In this document: in pieces, positions 1 to 6,739 of the stretch | Layout of the letters: every line of letters starts with the position of its first letter | How positions within the stretch are numbered: position 1 is the first letter of the stretch | From: Vulcanimicrobiota bacterium | Lineage (GTDB): Bacteria > Vulcanimicrobiota > Vulcanimicrobiia > Vulcanimicrobiales > Vulcanimicrobiaceae | Length of the DNA stretch: 9,072 nt | Assembly (NCBI GenBank): GCA_014304965.1 | Contig: JACRTZ010000016.1 | Coordinates: 1-9,072, forward strand | Direction: 5' to 3' | Notes under the pieces: generated by a model | Told to the model about the DNA's origin: nothing | Seen by the model: the letters and a program-made list of their open reading frames with translations, nothing else | The model's database searches: none | Position numbers and translations under genes: made by a program

Positions 1-55
1 AACTCCTGACCCCTTACATGCGAAGCAAGTGCTCTACCAGCTGAGCTACATCCCC
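1..55 (-). tRNA. tRNA-Ala (CGC anticodon), 3' part cut off by window edge
   Basis: Read on the minus strand from base 55, the cloverleaf is: acceptor strand GGGGATG, TA, D arm GCTC-AGCTGGTA-GAGC, anticodon stem CTTGC/GTAAG, loop TTCGCAT, variable region GGGTC, and the start of the T arm (AGGAG-TT). The anticodon CGC lies at bases 20-22 and reads GCG alanine codons, which are abundant in the neighbouring genes. The anticodon stem holds one G-T pair. The D arm and the GGGGATGTAGCTCAGCTGGTA start are typical of bacterial tRNA-Ala. The last 20 or so bases, including the 3' acceptor strand and any encoded CCA, lie outside the window. Its identity is almost certain; only its completeness cannot be judged. 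Confidence 0.95.
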
Positions 56-67
56 GGGGCACCGACC

Positions 68-96
68 AGTATACGCAAACGAAGGTCGGCCGTCTA
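68..96 (-). promoter_or_regulatory. Likely sigma70-type promoter of the tRNA-Ala gene
   Basis: On the minus strand a -10 box TATACT (bases 73-68) lies 17 bases downstream of a -35-like box TAGACG (bases 96-91). The -35 box matches four of six consensus positions and the -10 box five of six. Transcription would start near base 61, about six bases before the mature tRNA 5' end at base 55. The -35 box includes the TAG stop codon (96-94) of the upstream DUF4331 gene. An inverted repeat CCGACC (62-67) / GGTCGG (84-89) flanks the -10 box and could be a weak hairpin in readthrough transcripts. The boxes are read directly; the promoter activity is inferred. Confidence 0.6.
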
Positions 97-756
97 GCGC
101 GGATCTCCTAAATACGGGAAGGCCGTGAGATTGAAGTGCTTGCCGGCGCAGCCGACGTTGTCGGTCGTGAGCGTCGGCCGGCCGGCGCGGCCGTCCTTCT
201 CGTTGCCGTCGTCGGCAATCGCTCCGCTCGTGTTGGGAATGCTCGAGCCGGCGGAATACAACGCGACGTAATTTCCGAAAACGAATTGGAAGGTCGTGTC
301 CACGACGTCGTCTTGCAGAGCCCGGCCGCCGAACTTGCCGTTCACGCGCGAGCCGGTGCAGTAGTCGCTGAACTGTCCGGAGGTTTGTACGCCGAGGTAT
401 TGCGCGTTGCCGGTTTGCGAGAGATCTGCGAGTAACGCGTCGGGCGCGAGCAGATTCTGAACGAAGGTGGACGTTGCGGCGCTCCGGCCGCCGAAGCCGC
501 CGGTGACGAACGCGTTGATGTCGGTGTTCATCGCCGATTTATCGCCCTGCGGCGAGCTGCGATTGCTCGCGTCGTGACGGGAGTACGGGCTAAAGACTTC
601 AGCCAAGCCGGCATTGCCGACGCGATCGATCTGAAGGAAGCGGATCGTCGAACCGGTTACGCTGAGCGCGCCGTTGAGGGACGGGTCGTTGCTGCAGCTC
701 GAGAACGCAGCGAAGGACAAGGCGACGGAGGCGGCTATCGTCAAAAAACGCCTCAT
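94..756 (-). CDS. DUF4331-family lipoprotein, C-terminal-half type
   Basis: A 220-residue exported protein of unknown function. The start MRRFLTIAASVALSFAAF, followed by SSC at residue 21, is a lipoprotein-like signal peptide, so the mature protein would be anchored by Cys21. The body resembles the C-terminal part of DUF4331 proteins: an RHDASNR segment after the N-terminal region, FGGRALQDDVVD near residue 141, and the closing FPYLGDP at residues 213-218. The N-terminal DUF4331 motifs (DVYxF, REDPFFxDL) are absent here and lie instead in the gene immediately upstream, whose TAA stop is one base before this ATG (TAAGATG). I chose this start because of the signal peptide; the same frame stays open upstream, but its translation there is an Arg/Ser-rich shadow. 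A weak AGCGGA may serve as ribosome site. The split from the upstream half is unusual. Family assignment is from remembered motifs. Confidence 0.8.
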   Translation of the reverse strand: MRRFLTIAASVALSFAAFSSCSNDPSLNGALSVTGSTIRFLQIDRVGNAGLAEVFSPYSRHDASNRSSPQGDKSAMNTDINAFVTGGFGGRSAATSTFVQNLLAPDALLADLSQTGNAQYLGVQTSGQFSDYCTGSRVNGKFGGRALQDDVVDTTFQFVFGNYVALYSAGSSIPNTSGAIADDGNEKDGRAGRPTLTTDNVGCAGKHFNLTAFPYLGDPR

Positions 757-757
757 C

Positions 758-1528
758 TTATTGTCCGCTCTGCGTGGAGGTCGTCGCCCAATAGGCGATG
801 ACCGGCGTCGAACCCGAAAACTGCAACGTCGACCGCGGCATCTCGATGACGATCGACAAGACGTTTGCGTTGTTGAAGAAGTCGGTTCCGACGGAGTTGA
901 AGCCGGTCGGGCACGTCGCGCTGCCGACGCCCGGCAAGCAACTCGTCGCGGTACTGCCGGCGTTACGGTCGGGCACGATCTTGAAAAACTGCGTGAGATC
1001 GAAGAAGAACGGATCCTCGCGCACCCCGGCAAAAACGGTGAGGCCGCCCGAGACGAACGTCTTGTTGACCAAACCGGTGCCCGTCGCAAAGCCGCTCGAG
1101 AGCAGGGTCGTGTTGGTGCCGGTTTCATTCGGCGTGCCGGGTCCGTACACGAAGACTTGCTGCGCTCCGTTCGTAACGGCGCCGAACGAGAACTGTACGA
1201 TGATATTTTCGCTCGGGCGGTTGCCGATCGCCTCGGATGAGTACCGCGTGTCGAACTTCATCGCGTACAACACATTGGTATCGAAGAACGCCGTGGTGCC
1301 GCTGCCCGCCGGCAGTCCGGGCTGGACGTTCATGACGGCCACGATATTGTTCGAATTCGTGGGACTGGGAAAGAGGTAGACGTCCGAGATGTCTGCGCCG
1401 GGCCGGTTGACGACCGCGGCCGACGTCTTGATATTGAATCCCCGCACGGGGCTCGCTGCGTACAGCGTCGCCGCAGTTACTAGCACCGCGAGCGCAAACA
1501 ATGCGCCCGCCCTCCGAACCATCTTCAT
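758..1528 (-). CDS. DUF4331-family secreted protein, N-terminal-half type
   Basis: A 256-residue exported protein of unknown function, first gene of a two-gene unit. The N-terminus MKMVRRAGALFALAVLVTAA continues to LYAASP, a classical Sec signal peptide with probable cleavage near residues 24-26 and no lipobox. DUF4331 hallmarks follow: ISDVYLFPSP at residues 47-56, AFFDTNVLYAMKFDT, REDPFFFDLTQFF, and NVLSIVIEMP before the closing IAYWATTS. In full-length members the last motif sits about mid-protein and is followed by a second half; here the frame stops and the second half is encoded by the next gene. The ATG at 1528 is preferred; a TTG at 1561 adds 11 residues and an ATG at 1522 removes two. 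Upstream is only GGGCGGG, a poor ribosome site. It diverges from the metal transporter operon across an 86-base gap. The role may be cell-surface or periplasmic, but this is not known. Confidence 0.8.
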   Translation of the reverse strand: MKMVRRAGALFALAVLVTAATLYAASPVRGFNIKTSAAVVNRPGADISDVYLFPSPTNSNNIVAVMNVQPGLPAGSGTTAFFDTNVLYAMKFDTRYSSEAIGNRPSENIIVQFSFGAVTNGAQQVFVYGPGTPNETGTNTTLLSSGFATGTGLVNKTFVSGGLTVFAGVREDPFFFDLTQFFKIVPDRNAGSTATSCLPGVGSATCPTGFNSVGTDFFNNANVLSIVIEMPRSTLQFSGSTPVIAYWATTSTQSGQ

Positions 1529-1614
1529 AACCCGCCCACAATACGCCCGACCCTCGAACAAAGCCTCGCCTCAAAAGCAAGGGAACCAGGGCGCCGTCCG
1601 CGCACCAAACGAGG
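1529..1614. other. Divergent intergenic region, no recognised operator
   Basis: These 86 bases separate the divergent DUF4331 unit and the metal ABC transporter operon, so both promoters should lie here or inside the gene starts. I looked for an AT-rich palindrome of the Zur, MntR or Fur kind and saw none. The best -10-like hexamer is TATTGT on the minus strand (1543-1538), with no convincing -35 box. On the plus strand the only purine-rich stretches are AAGGGAA, about 30 bases before the first ATG, and GAGG directly touching it. Confidence 0.4.
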
Positions 1615-2547
1615 ATGCATTTCGGAATCATTCGCAAATTCATGCGAATGACGCTCGGGCTGGTCGTTCTCGCCGGCTTCGCGGGCTGCAACGGGAGCGG
1701 TCCGGCGCAGAACACGGAGCGCGTCGTGGGAGGCCCCGCTTCGGTCTCGGCGATCCGCGTCCTGACGACGATTTCGACGTTCAATTCCTTCGTCTCGGCG
1801 GTTGGAGGCACGCGCGTCATGGTCGACAGTCTCGTGCCGGTCGGCGCGTCGCCCGAGGAATATCAGCCGACGCCGGCCGACATCGGCCGGCTAGCCGACG
1901 CCGATCTGTTGATCGAAAACGGACTCGGCCTGGAAAGCTGGCTCGCCCGCACGATCGACAACGCGAAGAACGCGCGGCTCAAAATCGTCGTCGCAACCGC
2001 CGGGCTTCCCCGCAAGGGAAATAACCCCCACCTCTGGATGGATCCGCGCCTCGCGCGCGGCTACGCGCGCAACATCCGCGATGCCCTCTCGACGCGCGAC
2101 CCGGCGCATCGTTCCGAATACGCGAAAAACGAAACGGCGTACGAAAAGCGGCTCGCGGCGCTCGAGCGCGAGATTGCCGCGCGCATCGCGAACGTGCCGC
2201 CGCCCTCCCGCGCGATGATCGTCTTTCACAACGCGTGGCAGTATTACAACGATCGGTTCGGCATCCGCACGGTCGGTATCGTCGAGCTATCGCCGGGCCA
2301 GGAACCGAGCCCGAAGTACATCTCCGATCTGATCGGCCTCGCTCGCGCAAACCACGTGCGGGCCGTTTTTGCGGAACCCGAATATAGTCCCAAGCTCGTG
2401 CAGACGCTCGCGGAGAGCGCCGGTATCGCGACCGTCGAGAACCTGTACGACGACTCGCTCGGCAACGACCCGCGCGTGCACGATTACGAAAGCATGCTGC
2501 GCTACGACACCGAGGTGATCGTAAAAGCGCTCAACGGTAGACAATGA
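1615..2547 (+). CDS. Metal ABC transporter substrate-binding lipoprotein (ZnuA/MntA/TroA type)
   Basis: The extracytoplasmic binding protein of a Zn/Mn-type ABC importer, 310 residues, the usual family size. The signal peptide ends in the lipobox FAGC, with Cys25 as the lipid-anchored residue. The fold's landmarks follow: VGASPEEYQPTPAD (residues 76-89), NPHLWMDP (137-144), FHNAWQYY (204-211) and DSLG (280-283). In cluster 9 binding proteins the metal ligands are usually His, His, His or Glu, and Asp. By alignment of motifs they would be Glu81, His139, His205 and Asp280, so the first His of the usual DPHxY is replaced by Glu. There is no His-rich loop of the kind found in many ZnuA proteins. 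The start could be 1615, 1642 or 1648; none has a clear ribosome site, and all keep the lipobox. The stop overlaps the ATPase start (ATGA). Zinc versus manganese cannot be decided. Confidence 0.92.
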   Translation: MHFGIIRKFMRMTLGLVVLAGFAGCNGSGPAQNTERVVGGPASVSAIRVLTTISTFNSFVSAVGGTRVMVDSLVPVGASPEEYQPTPADIGRLADADLLIENGLGLESWLARTIDNAKNARLKIVVATAGLPRKGNNPHLWMDPRLARGYARNIRDALSTRDPAHRSEYAKNETAYEKRLAALEREIAARIANVPPPSRAMIVFHNAWQYYNDRFGIRTVGIVELSPGQEPSPKYISDLIGLARANHVRAVFAEPEYSPKLVQTLAESAGIATVENLYDDSLGNDPRVHDYESMLRYDTEVIVKALNGRQ

Positions 2548-3314
2548 GCAGCGAGTCCGAAGTCGCCGTTCGCACGGCCGGCCTGAGCGTTCATTACGGC
2601 AGGATCGCCGCGCTCGAGAACGTGGACTTCGTCGTCACGAAGGGAAGCGCGCTCGGCATCGTTGGGCCCAACGGTTCGGGGAAATCCACCCTGCTCAAAA
2701 CGATCGCCGGCCTCAAGGCGCCGAGTTCCGGCACGATCGAAGTCTTTGGCGCTTCGCCGCGCGCGCTGGCACCCGGTACCATAGCGTACGTGCCGCAAGT
2801 CGAAGCCGTGGACTGGACGTTCCCGGCGAACGTGTACGACGTCGTGGCCATGGGGCGGTTTCCGCGCTTGCGAGCGCTCGCGCGATTCTCTCGTCGCGAT
2901 CGCGAGGTCGTGAACGAAGCGCTCGACGCGCTCCGCATCGGCGACTTGCGAGACCGGCACATCTCGCAACTTTCGGGAGGCCAGCAGCAGCGCGCCTTCG
3001 TCGCCCGCGCCGTCGCCCAAGAGCCCGGCCTCTTGCTGCTCGATGAACCGACGACCGGCGTCGATGCGGCTACTGAGGACGCGCTGCTCGCCCTGGTGCG
3101 GCGTCTCGTGGCCGGCGGGCTGCCGGTCGTGATGACGACGCACGATCTCGAGCGCGCCGGCGAATGGTTCGACCGTTTGATGGTCCTCGATCGCCGCATC
3201 CTTGCGATCGGCGATCCAGACGACGTGCTCGCATCGGGTGCCTACGCCGGCATTCGCGAACACGTGCATACACACGGGCATTTGCGCAGCGACCGCGCGG
3301 CGGAGCATTCGTGA
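2544..3314 (+). CDS. Metal ABC transporter ATP-binding protein (ZnuC/MntB type)
   Basis: The cytoplasmic ATPase that powers the metal importer, 256 residues. Visible motifs in order are Walker A GPNGSGKST (41-49), Q-loop Gln85 in YVPQ, the signature LSGGQQQR (143-150), Walker B LLLLDEPT (163-170), and the switch His in MTTHDLE. The segment after the Q-loop, QVEAVDWTFP, resembles the QxxxVDWxFP found in ATPases of the Mn/Zn/Fe class, which supports the transporter type independently of the neighbours. The C-terminal tail holds several histidines (EHVHTHGH), a feature seen in some metal-transporter ATPases that could bind metal, though here that is only inferred. It starts inside the binding-protein stop codon (ATGA) and its own stop overlaps the permease GTG, so the three genes are probably translated as a coupled unit. 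Confidence 0.95.
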   Translation: MSSESEVAVRTAGLSVHYGRIAALENVDFVVTKGSALGIVGPNGSGKSTLLKTIAGLKAPSSGTIEVFGASPRALAPGTIAYVPQVEAVDWTFPANVYDVVAMGRFPRLRALARFSRRDREVVNEALDALRIGDLRDRHISQLSGGQQQRAFVARAVAQEPGLLLLDEPTTGVDAATEDALLALVRRLVAGGLPVVMTTHDLERAGEWFDRLMVLDRRILAIGDPDDVLASGAYAGIREHVHTHGHLRSDRAAEHS

Positions 3315-4135
3315 TCGATCTGCTGGTCGCGCCCTTCCATTACGAGTTCATGCAGCGCGCATTCGTTGCGGCGCTCGTCGTCGGGACGCTCTGTTCGACG
3401 ATCGGCACGTACGTCGTCTTACGCCGGCTGTCGTTCATCGGCGGCGGCATCGCTCACGCCTCGTTCGCCGGCATCGTCGTCGCCTATCTCAAGGGCTTCG
3501 ATTATTACGTCGGTGCAGCCGTGGTGGCGATCGTCACGGCGCTGGGAATCGGCTACGTGAACCGGCGCGCGCGCGTCTCACTCGATACCGCGATCGGCGT
3601 GCTATTCACCGGGGCCTTCGCGCTCGGCGTGTTTTTGATGAGCCTGCGGCCGACCTACAACGTCGATCTGCAAGGTTTCTTGTTTGGCAACATCTTGGCC
3701 GTCTCACGGGCAGACCTGCTGTTGATCCTCGCATTGTCGGCGATCGTCGCGATCTCACTCGCCCTGCTGTATCGGCCGTTGCTGTACACCTCGTTCGACC
3801 CCGTCGTGGCCGAGGCGAGCGGCATCAAAGCAGGCGCCGTCGCCTATGCCTTGCTCGTGCTGCTCGCGTTAACGATCGTGGTATCGCTCGAATCGGTCGG
3901 CATCGTGCTCGTTGCCGCGCTGCTCGTGACGCCCGCTGCCACCGCGTATCAATTGACGCGGCGCTTCACGACGATGCTCGTGCTCTCGGCCTGCATCGGT
4001 GCGTTCGCGTCGCTTGCGGGGCTGTACGCCTCGTACTATCTTCACGCCGCGAGCGGGGCGACGATCGTTCTCCTCGTGACCGCTATGTTTTTCATGGCGA
4101 TGCTCTCAAGGCTTCGATCGCGGCGCGCTGTTTAA
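3311..4135 (+). CDS. Metal ABC transporter permease (ZnuB/MntB-like, ABC-3 family)
   Basis: The membrane channel subunit of the Zn/Mn-type importer, 274 residues, with about eight or nine hydrophobic segments. The GTG start is chosen because it overlaps the ATPase stop (GTGA) and gives the family's usual opening, with a short amphipathic stretch and FMQRA leading into helix 1. The first cytoplasmic loop and second helix, LRRLSFIGGGIAHASFAG, match the conserved LRRxSFxGxxxAHxxxxG of ABC-3 permeases. A further family trait is the long hydrophobic region ESVGIVLVAALLVTPAATA. The same frame is open 147 bases further upstream, but that part lies inside the ATPase gene and is Arg-rich. The gene ends the operon; it converges on the dehydrogenase gene with 43 bases between, and no strong terminator hairpin with a T run is seen there. 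Confidence 0.94.
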   Translation: MIDLLVAPFHYEFMQRAFVAALVVGTLCSTIGTYVVLRRLSFIGGGIAHASFAGIVVAYLKGFDYYVGAAVVAIVTALGIGYVNRRARVSLDTAIGVLFTGAFALGVFLMSLRPTYNVDLQGFLFGNILAVSRADLLLILALSAIVAISLALLYRPLLYTSFDPVVAEASGIKAGAVAYALLVLLALTIVVSLESVGIVLVAALLVTPAATAYQLTRRFTTMLVLSACIGAFASLAGLYASYYLHAASGATIVLLVTAMFFMAMLSRLRSRRAV

Positions 4136-4178
4136 GCGACCCGAGTCCCCCCGACGCAACGGATCGTTCGGAAGAAGC

Positions 4179-5498
4179 CTACTGGTGATCTACCGCCTCT
4201 TCGGCGGGGCGTAGCACAAAATAGCGGCCACTCTCACCCGTGCGTTCGAGGAAGCCTGCGTCGGCGAGTGCTTCCAATACTTCGTTGGTGAGGCTGCGTT
4301 CGTTTTTGTTCGGCATGCCGGTCCAGCGTAACGCAACGTCGCCCGCATCGAGATGAATGCCCGGAACGAGCAGGCTGCGCACGAACACCAAGCTGAGATT
4401 GAGACGCCGCATACGCGAGGCGTGCGGTTGAAGGGCTTGCTCGAACGGTGAGAGGGGCTCGTTCAATTCGGACGACGGCGGCGCGGCCGGAGGTGTCGGC
4501 GCTGGTGCGGGTTCGGCGATTTGATCGAAGGGCGGAATCGGCGGCGGGGACATGACGATTGCGGGCGGCGCGTCTGAGACTATGGCGGCGGGAGATTCGT
4601 GCAGCGCTTGGCCGTGCGGGAATTCTTCCATCGCGCTCGGTTCCGGCGGAGTCTCCGGCTCGGCCGCTACGACCGGTTCGACTTTGAGCGGCAGAGGCAA
4701 CGGTTGCGCCGGGGCGCTAGGGGGGAGCGCCTCGACGCCGACGATTTGCGGCGCGCGCGCGAGCACGAAGTCGGTCAAGCGCGGAACCAGTTCCGCGAGC
4801 GAAAGGAAGGCGGTCTGCCACGGCACGGCGTTGACGACGCTCTTGCGGCGTTCGATCGCGTCGTAGATCCGGCGCGCGACGTCGTACGGCGAAGCGGCGA
4901 GGAGCGGGTGCGGTCCGCTGAAGCCGGCACGCGTCATGAACTCGGTCGCGACGGCCCCCGGGTCGACGTAGGTGACGGCAATCCCGTCGCGCGCGAGTTC
5001 GTTGCGGACGATGCGTGACATGTTGCGCACGGCCGCCTTGGCGGGCGGATACGCGCCGAGCCGGCCGACGGGAATGCGCGCGACGCCGCTGCCGAGGAAG
5101 ACGATTTGCCCGCGGCTCGCGCGTAATTCGGCGAGCGTTTCCCGCACGAGCGCGAGCGGCAGGATCGCGTGCGTTTCGAATTGCTCGTAGAGCGCGTCGT
5201 CGCTTTGAAAAGAAATCGGCCCGACGGCAACCGCGCCCGCGTTATTGACCAACGCGTCGATCCGCCCGAAGCGTCCGATCGTATCGTGCGCGATCTTCGC
5301 TGCGGCGTGCGGCGAGCGGAGATCGAGCGTGCAGATCTCGATGGTTCCGGTAGCCCCCTCGACCGTGCGCCGTAATTCCGCCAACCGCTCGGCGCGCCGC
5401 CCCACCGCGAACACGTTCCAACCGAAGCGGACCGCGCGTTCCGCAAGTGCCCAGCCGATACCCGACGACGCGCCGGTGACGATCATCACGCGATTCAT
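4179..5498 (-). CDS. Short-chain dehydrogenase/reductase with proline-rich linker and extra C-terminal domain
   Basis: An NAD(P)-dependent oxidoreductase of 439 residues, substrate unknown. Residues 1-254 form a classical SDR domain: TGASSGIG (8-15) for cofactor binding, DL at 59-60, NNAG (85-88), catalytic Ser137, Tyr150 and Lys154, and PGAVATEF (180-187). Arg34 and Arg35 after the second strand hint at NADP preference. Ordinary SDRs end near this point. Here a linker of about 88 residues very rich in Pro, Ala and Glu follows (255-342), then a C-terminal domain (about 350-432). That domain holds an amphipathic segment and LTNEVLEALADAGFLER followed by GRYFVL, which looks like a winged-helix recognition helix and wing. 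I do not recognise that domain by family. The ATG overlaps the stop of the glycoside hydrolase (ATGA), so the two are one operon. The start is fixed by MNRVMIVTGASSGIG. Confidence 0.9.
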   Translation of the reverse strand: MNRVMIVTGASSGIGWALAERAVRFGWNVFAVGRRAERLAELRRTVEGATGTIEICTLDLRSPHAAAKIAHDTIGRFGRIDALVNNAGAVAVGPISFQSDDALYEQFETHAILPLALVRETLAELRASRGQIVFLGSGVARIPVGRLGAYPPAKAAVRNMSRIVRNELARDGIAVTYVDPGAVATEFMTRAGFSGPHPLLAASPYDVARRIYDAIERRKSVVNAVPWQTAFLSLAELVPRLTDFVLARAPQIVGVEALPPSAPAQPLPLPLKVEPVVAAEPETPPEPSAMEEFPHGQALHESPAAIVSDAPPAIVMSPPPIPPFDQIAEPAPAPTPPAAPPSSELNEPLSPFEQALQPHASRMRRLNLSLVFVRSLLVPGIHLDAGDVALRWTGMPNKNERSLTNEVLEALADAGFLERTGESGRYFVLRPAEEAVDHQ

Positions 5499-6682
5499 GC
5501 GCGCGTCCCAGCCGTTACGTATGCTTCGCAATACGCGTGGTATTCCGAATCGACGCTCTGCGGAAGGTTTGCATAATGCTCGGCCTCGTCGAACATCGGG
5601 GCGCGCAGCGGTTCGACGATCGGCCTGCGCTCCCGCGCGAAGTCCGCGATAACTCGCGCGACGGGCCGCTCCGTTCCATCGGCACGGACGATGCCAAACT
5701 GCCGCTCGTGCGGCGCTAGATCGAATGGCGGTGTGTCGTATAAATCCTCGGCATAATCGGTCCAGCACCACCACATCGCGCCCAGCGCGCCCCGCTCCGC
5801 AAGGCGCGGCAGCACGTTTCGCGCGTAAACCGCGGCCGGCTCGTCGGCGAGGCAAGGGTGGCCGCCGACGGAGGTGACTCCCGGCGGACACGTCGGCGTT
5901 CCGAGTTCGGTGAAAAATACGGGCTTGCCCGAAAGCGAACGCGTCACTTCGAACAGATAGGGCACGACCTCGGGATCGTCGGGCGAGCGCGCGAACGCGC
6001 TGTACGCCGGATAGCCGTGCATCGTTGCAAAGGCCCACGGCTCGCACATGGACGACGGGCGAATGTTGCGTTCGAAGGCGATGTCTTCGCCGTGAATGCC
6101 GCCCGTCACCGGCAGATTCGAGGACGTGAAGAGGTCGCTCGTCAGCGCCGCGCTCCAGTGCGCCCCCTCCGCGGGCGAATTCGGCGGCCGCAAGTTCGAA
6201 AACTCGTTACCGAGGTCCCAAGCCAAAATGGCGCCATGATCGCGGGCTCGCTCGCCGATCGTGCGCGCGAAGAAACGCTGCGCTTCCAGCAACTCGCCGG
6301 TGTAGAAATCCGCTGCGGCATAGGGCGATTCCCCGCCGAGGGTAATCGTCCGAAAACGTTGGCTGCGCGTCGAACGGTCGAGCGTCCAGGCGGGCAGGTA
6401 ATTGCAGCCGCTCATGTGGCCGGTGAAGAGCGTCGGCATCGCGGTGAGACCGTTAGCGGCGACCCGGTCCAGCACCAGCATGAACCGTTCGATCGCGAGC
6501 GTTGCGACGGTGTCGGGCGCGGGCTGAAAATCTTCCCACAAGATGAAAAAGCGCACGACGTCCATTCCCAGGGCGGCCATGCGCGCGAAATCGGCGTCGA
6601 TTTCCCCGAGATCGAACCGTTCCCACATCCGCATCGCGCTCGAGCGCGGCCAATAATTCGCGCCCAGCATGAATCGTGCCAT
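5495..6682 (-). CDS. Clan GH-A glycoside hydrolase (GH5-like), probably cytoplasmic
   Basis: A TIM-barrel glycoside hydrolase of 395 residues. The first strand region contains GANYWP (7-12) and DVVRFFILWEDFQP (41-54), as in GH5 and related mannanase/cellulase-like families. The acid/base Glu160 lies in WDLGNEFSN (155-163), HGY is at 222-224, and the nucleophile Glu259 lies in VFFTELGTP (255-263), about 100 residues later as expected for a retaining GH-A enzyme. MWWCWTDY (near 310) is the usual last-strand Trp motif. No signal peptide is present, so it should act inside the cell on short or imported sugars or on a glycoconjugate; the true substrate cannot be told. The ATG at 6682 is chosen, with 6670 as an alternative; no clear ribosome site precedes either. 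It is the first gene of an operon with the dehydrogenase and diverges from purE. Confidence 0.88.
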   Translation of the reverse strand: MARFMLGANYWPRSSAMRMWERFDLGEIDADFARMAALGMDVVRFFILWEDFQPAPDTVATLAIERFMLVLDRVAANGLTAMPTLFTGHMSGCNYLPAWTLDRSTRSQRFRTITLGGESPYAAADFYTGELLEAQRFFARTIGERARDHGAILAWDLGNEFSNLRPPNSPAEGAHWSAALTSDLFTSSNLPVTGGIHGEDIAFERNIRPSSMCEPWAFATMHGYPAYSAFARSPDDPEVVPYLFEVTRSLSGKPVFFTELGTPTCPPGVTSVGGHPCLADEPAAVYARNVLPRLAERGALGAMWWCWTDYAEDLYDTPPFDLAPHERQFGIVRADGTERPVARVIADFARERRPIVEPLRAPMFDEAEHYANLPQSVDSEYHAYCEAYVTAGTRA

Positions 6683-6721
6683 GCCGTGCGTTTGTCGCGC
6701 TATCGAGGGCGCCCCTTCGCG

Positions 6722-6737
6722 GCGGGCGAACGCCCGC
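6722..6737. promoter_or_regulatory. Perfect 16-base palindrome next to the purE start
   Basis: The sequence GCGGGCGAACGCCCGC has arms of seven bases around a central AA and ends two bases before the purE ATG, within the 57-base gap between divergent purE and the hydrolase gene. As RNA it would fold into a six-pair GC stem with a GAAC loop right where the purE ribosome site should be, and no Shine-Dalgarno sequence is visible. As DNA it could be an operator. Both roles are inferred, and GC-rich DNA produces such repeats by chance fairly often. Confidence 0.35.
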
Positions 6738-6739
6738 GC

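Noticed and set aside
62..89. Inverted repeat CCGACC/GGTCGG as a rho-independent terminator for the DUF4331 unit
   Set aside because: The stem is only six pairs with a 16-base loop and no following T run; the region is better explained as the tRNA promoter.
757..1128. Upstream extension of the C-terminal-half DUF4331 reading frame by 124 codons
   Set aside because: The extension lies inside the N-terminal-half gene in another frame and translates to Arg/Ser-rich sequence; the true start is the ATG at 756 followed by a signal peptide.
674..1379. Long plus-strand frames opposite the DUF4331 genes
   Set aside because: They are antisense shadows with no recognisable domain; the minus-strand products have signal peptides and family motifs.
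1538..1543. TATTGT as -10 box for the DUF4331 unit
   Set aside because: No -35 partner at suitable spacing, and it would leave only a few bases of leader; not strong enough to list as a promoter.
4136..4178. Possible terminator between convergent permease and dehydrogenase genes
   Set aside because: Only a short imperfect CCGACG/CGTTCGG pairing with a bulge and no T run was found, too weak to call.
5858..6739. A 294-codon open frame upstream of and continuous with purE
   Set aside because: It is antisense to the glycoside hydrolase gene and Arg-rich, as expected in GC-rich DNA; PurE proteins start close to the VGIIMGS motif.
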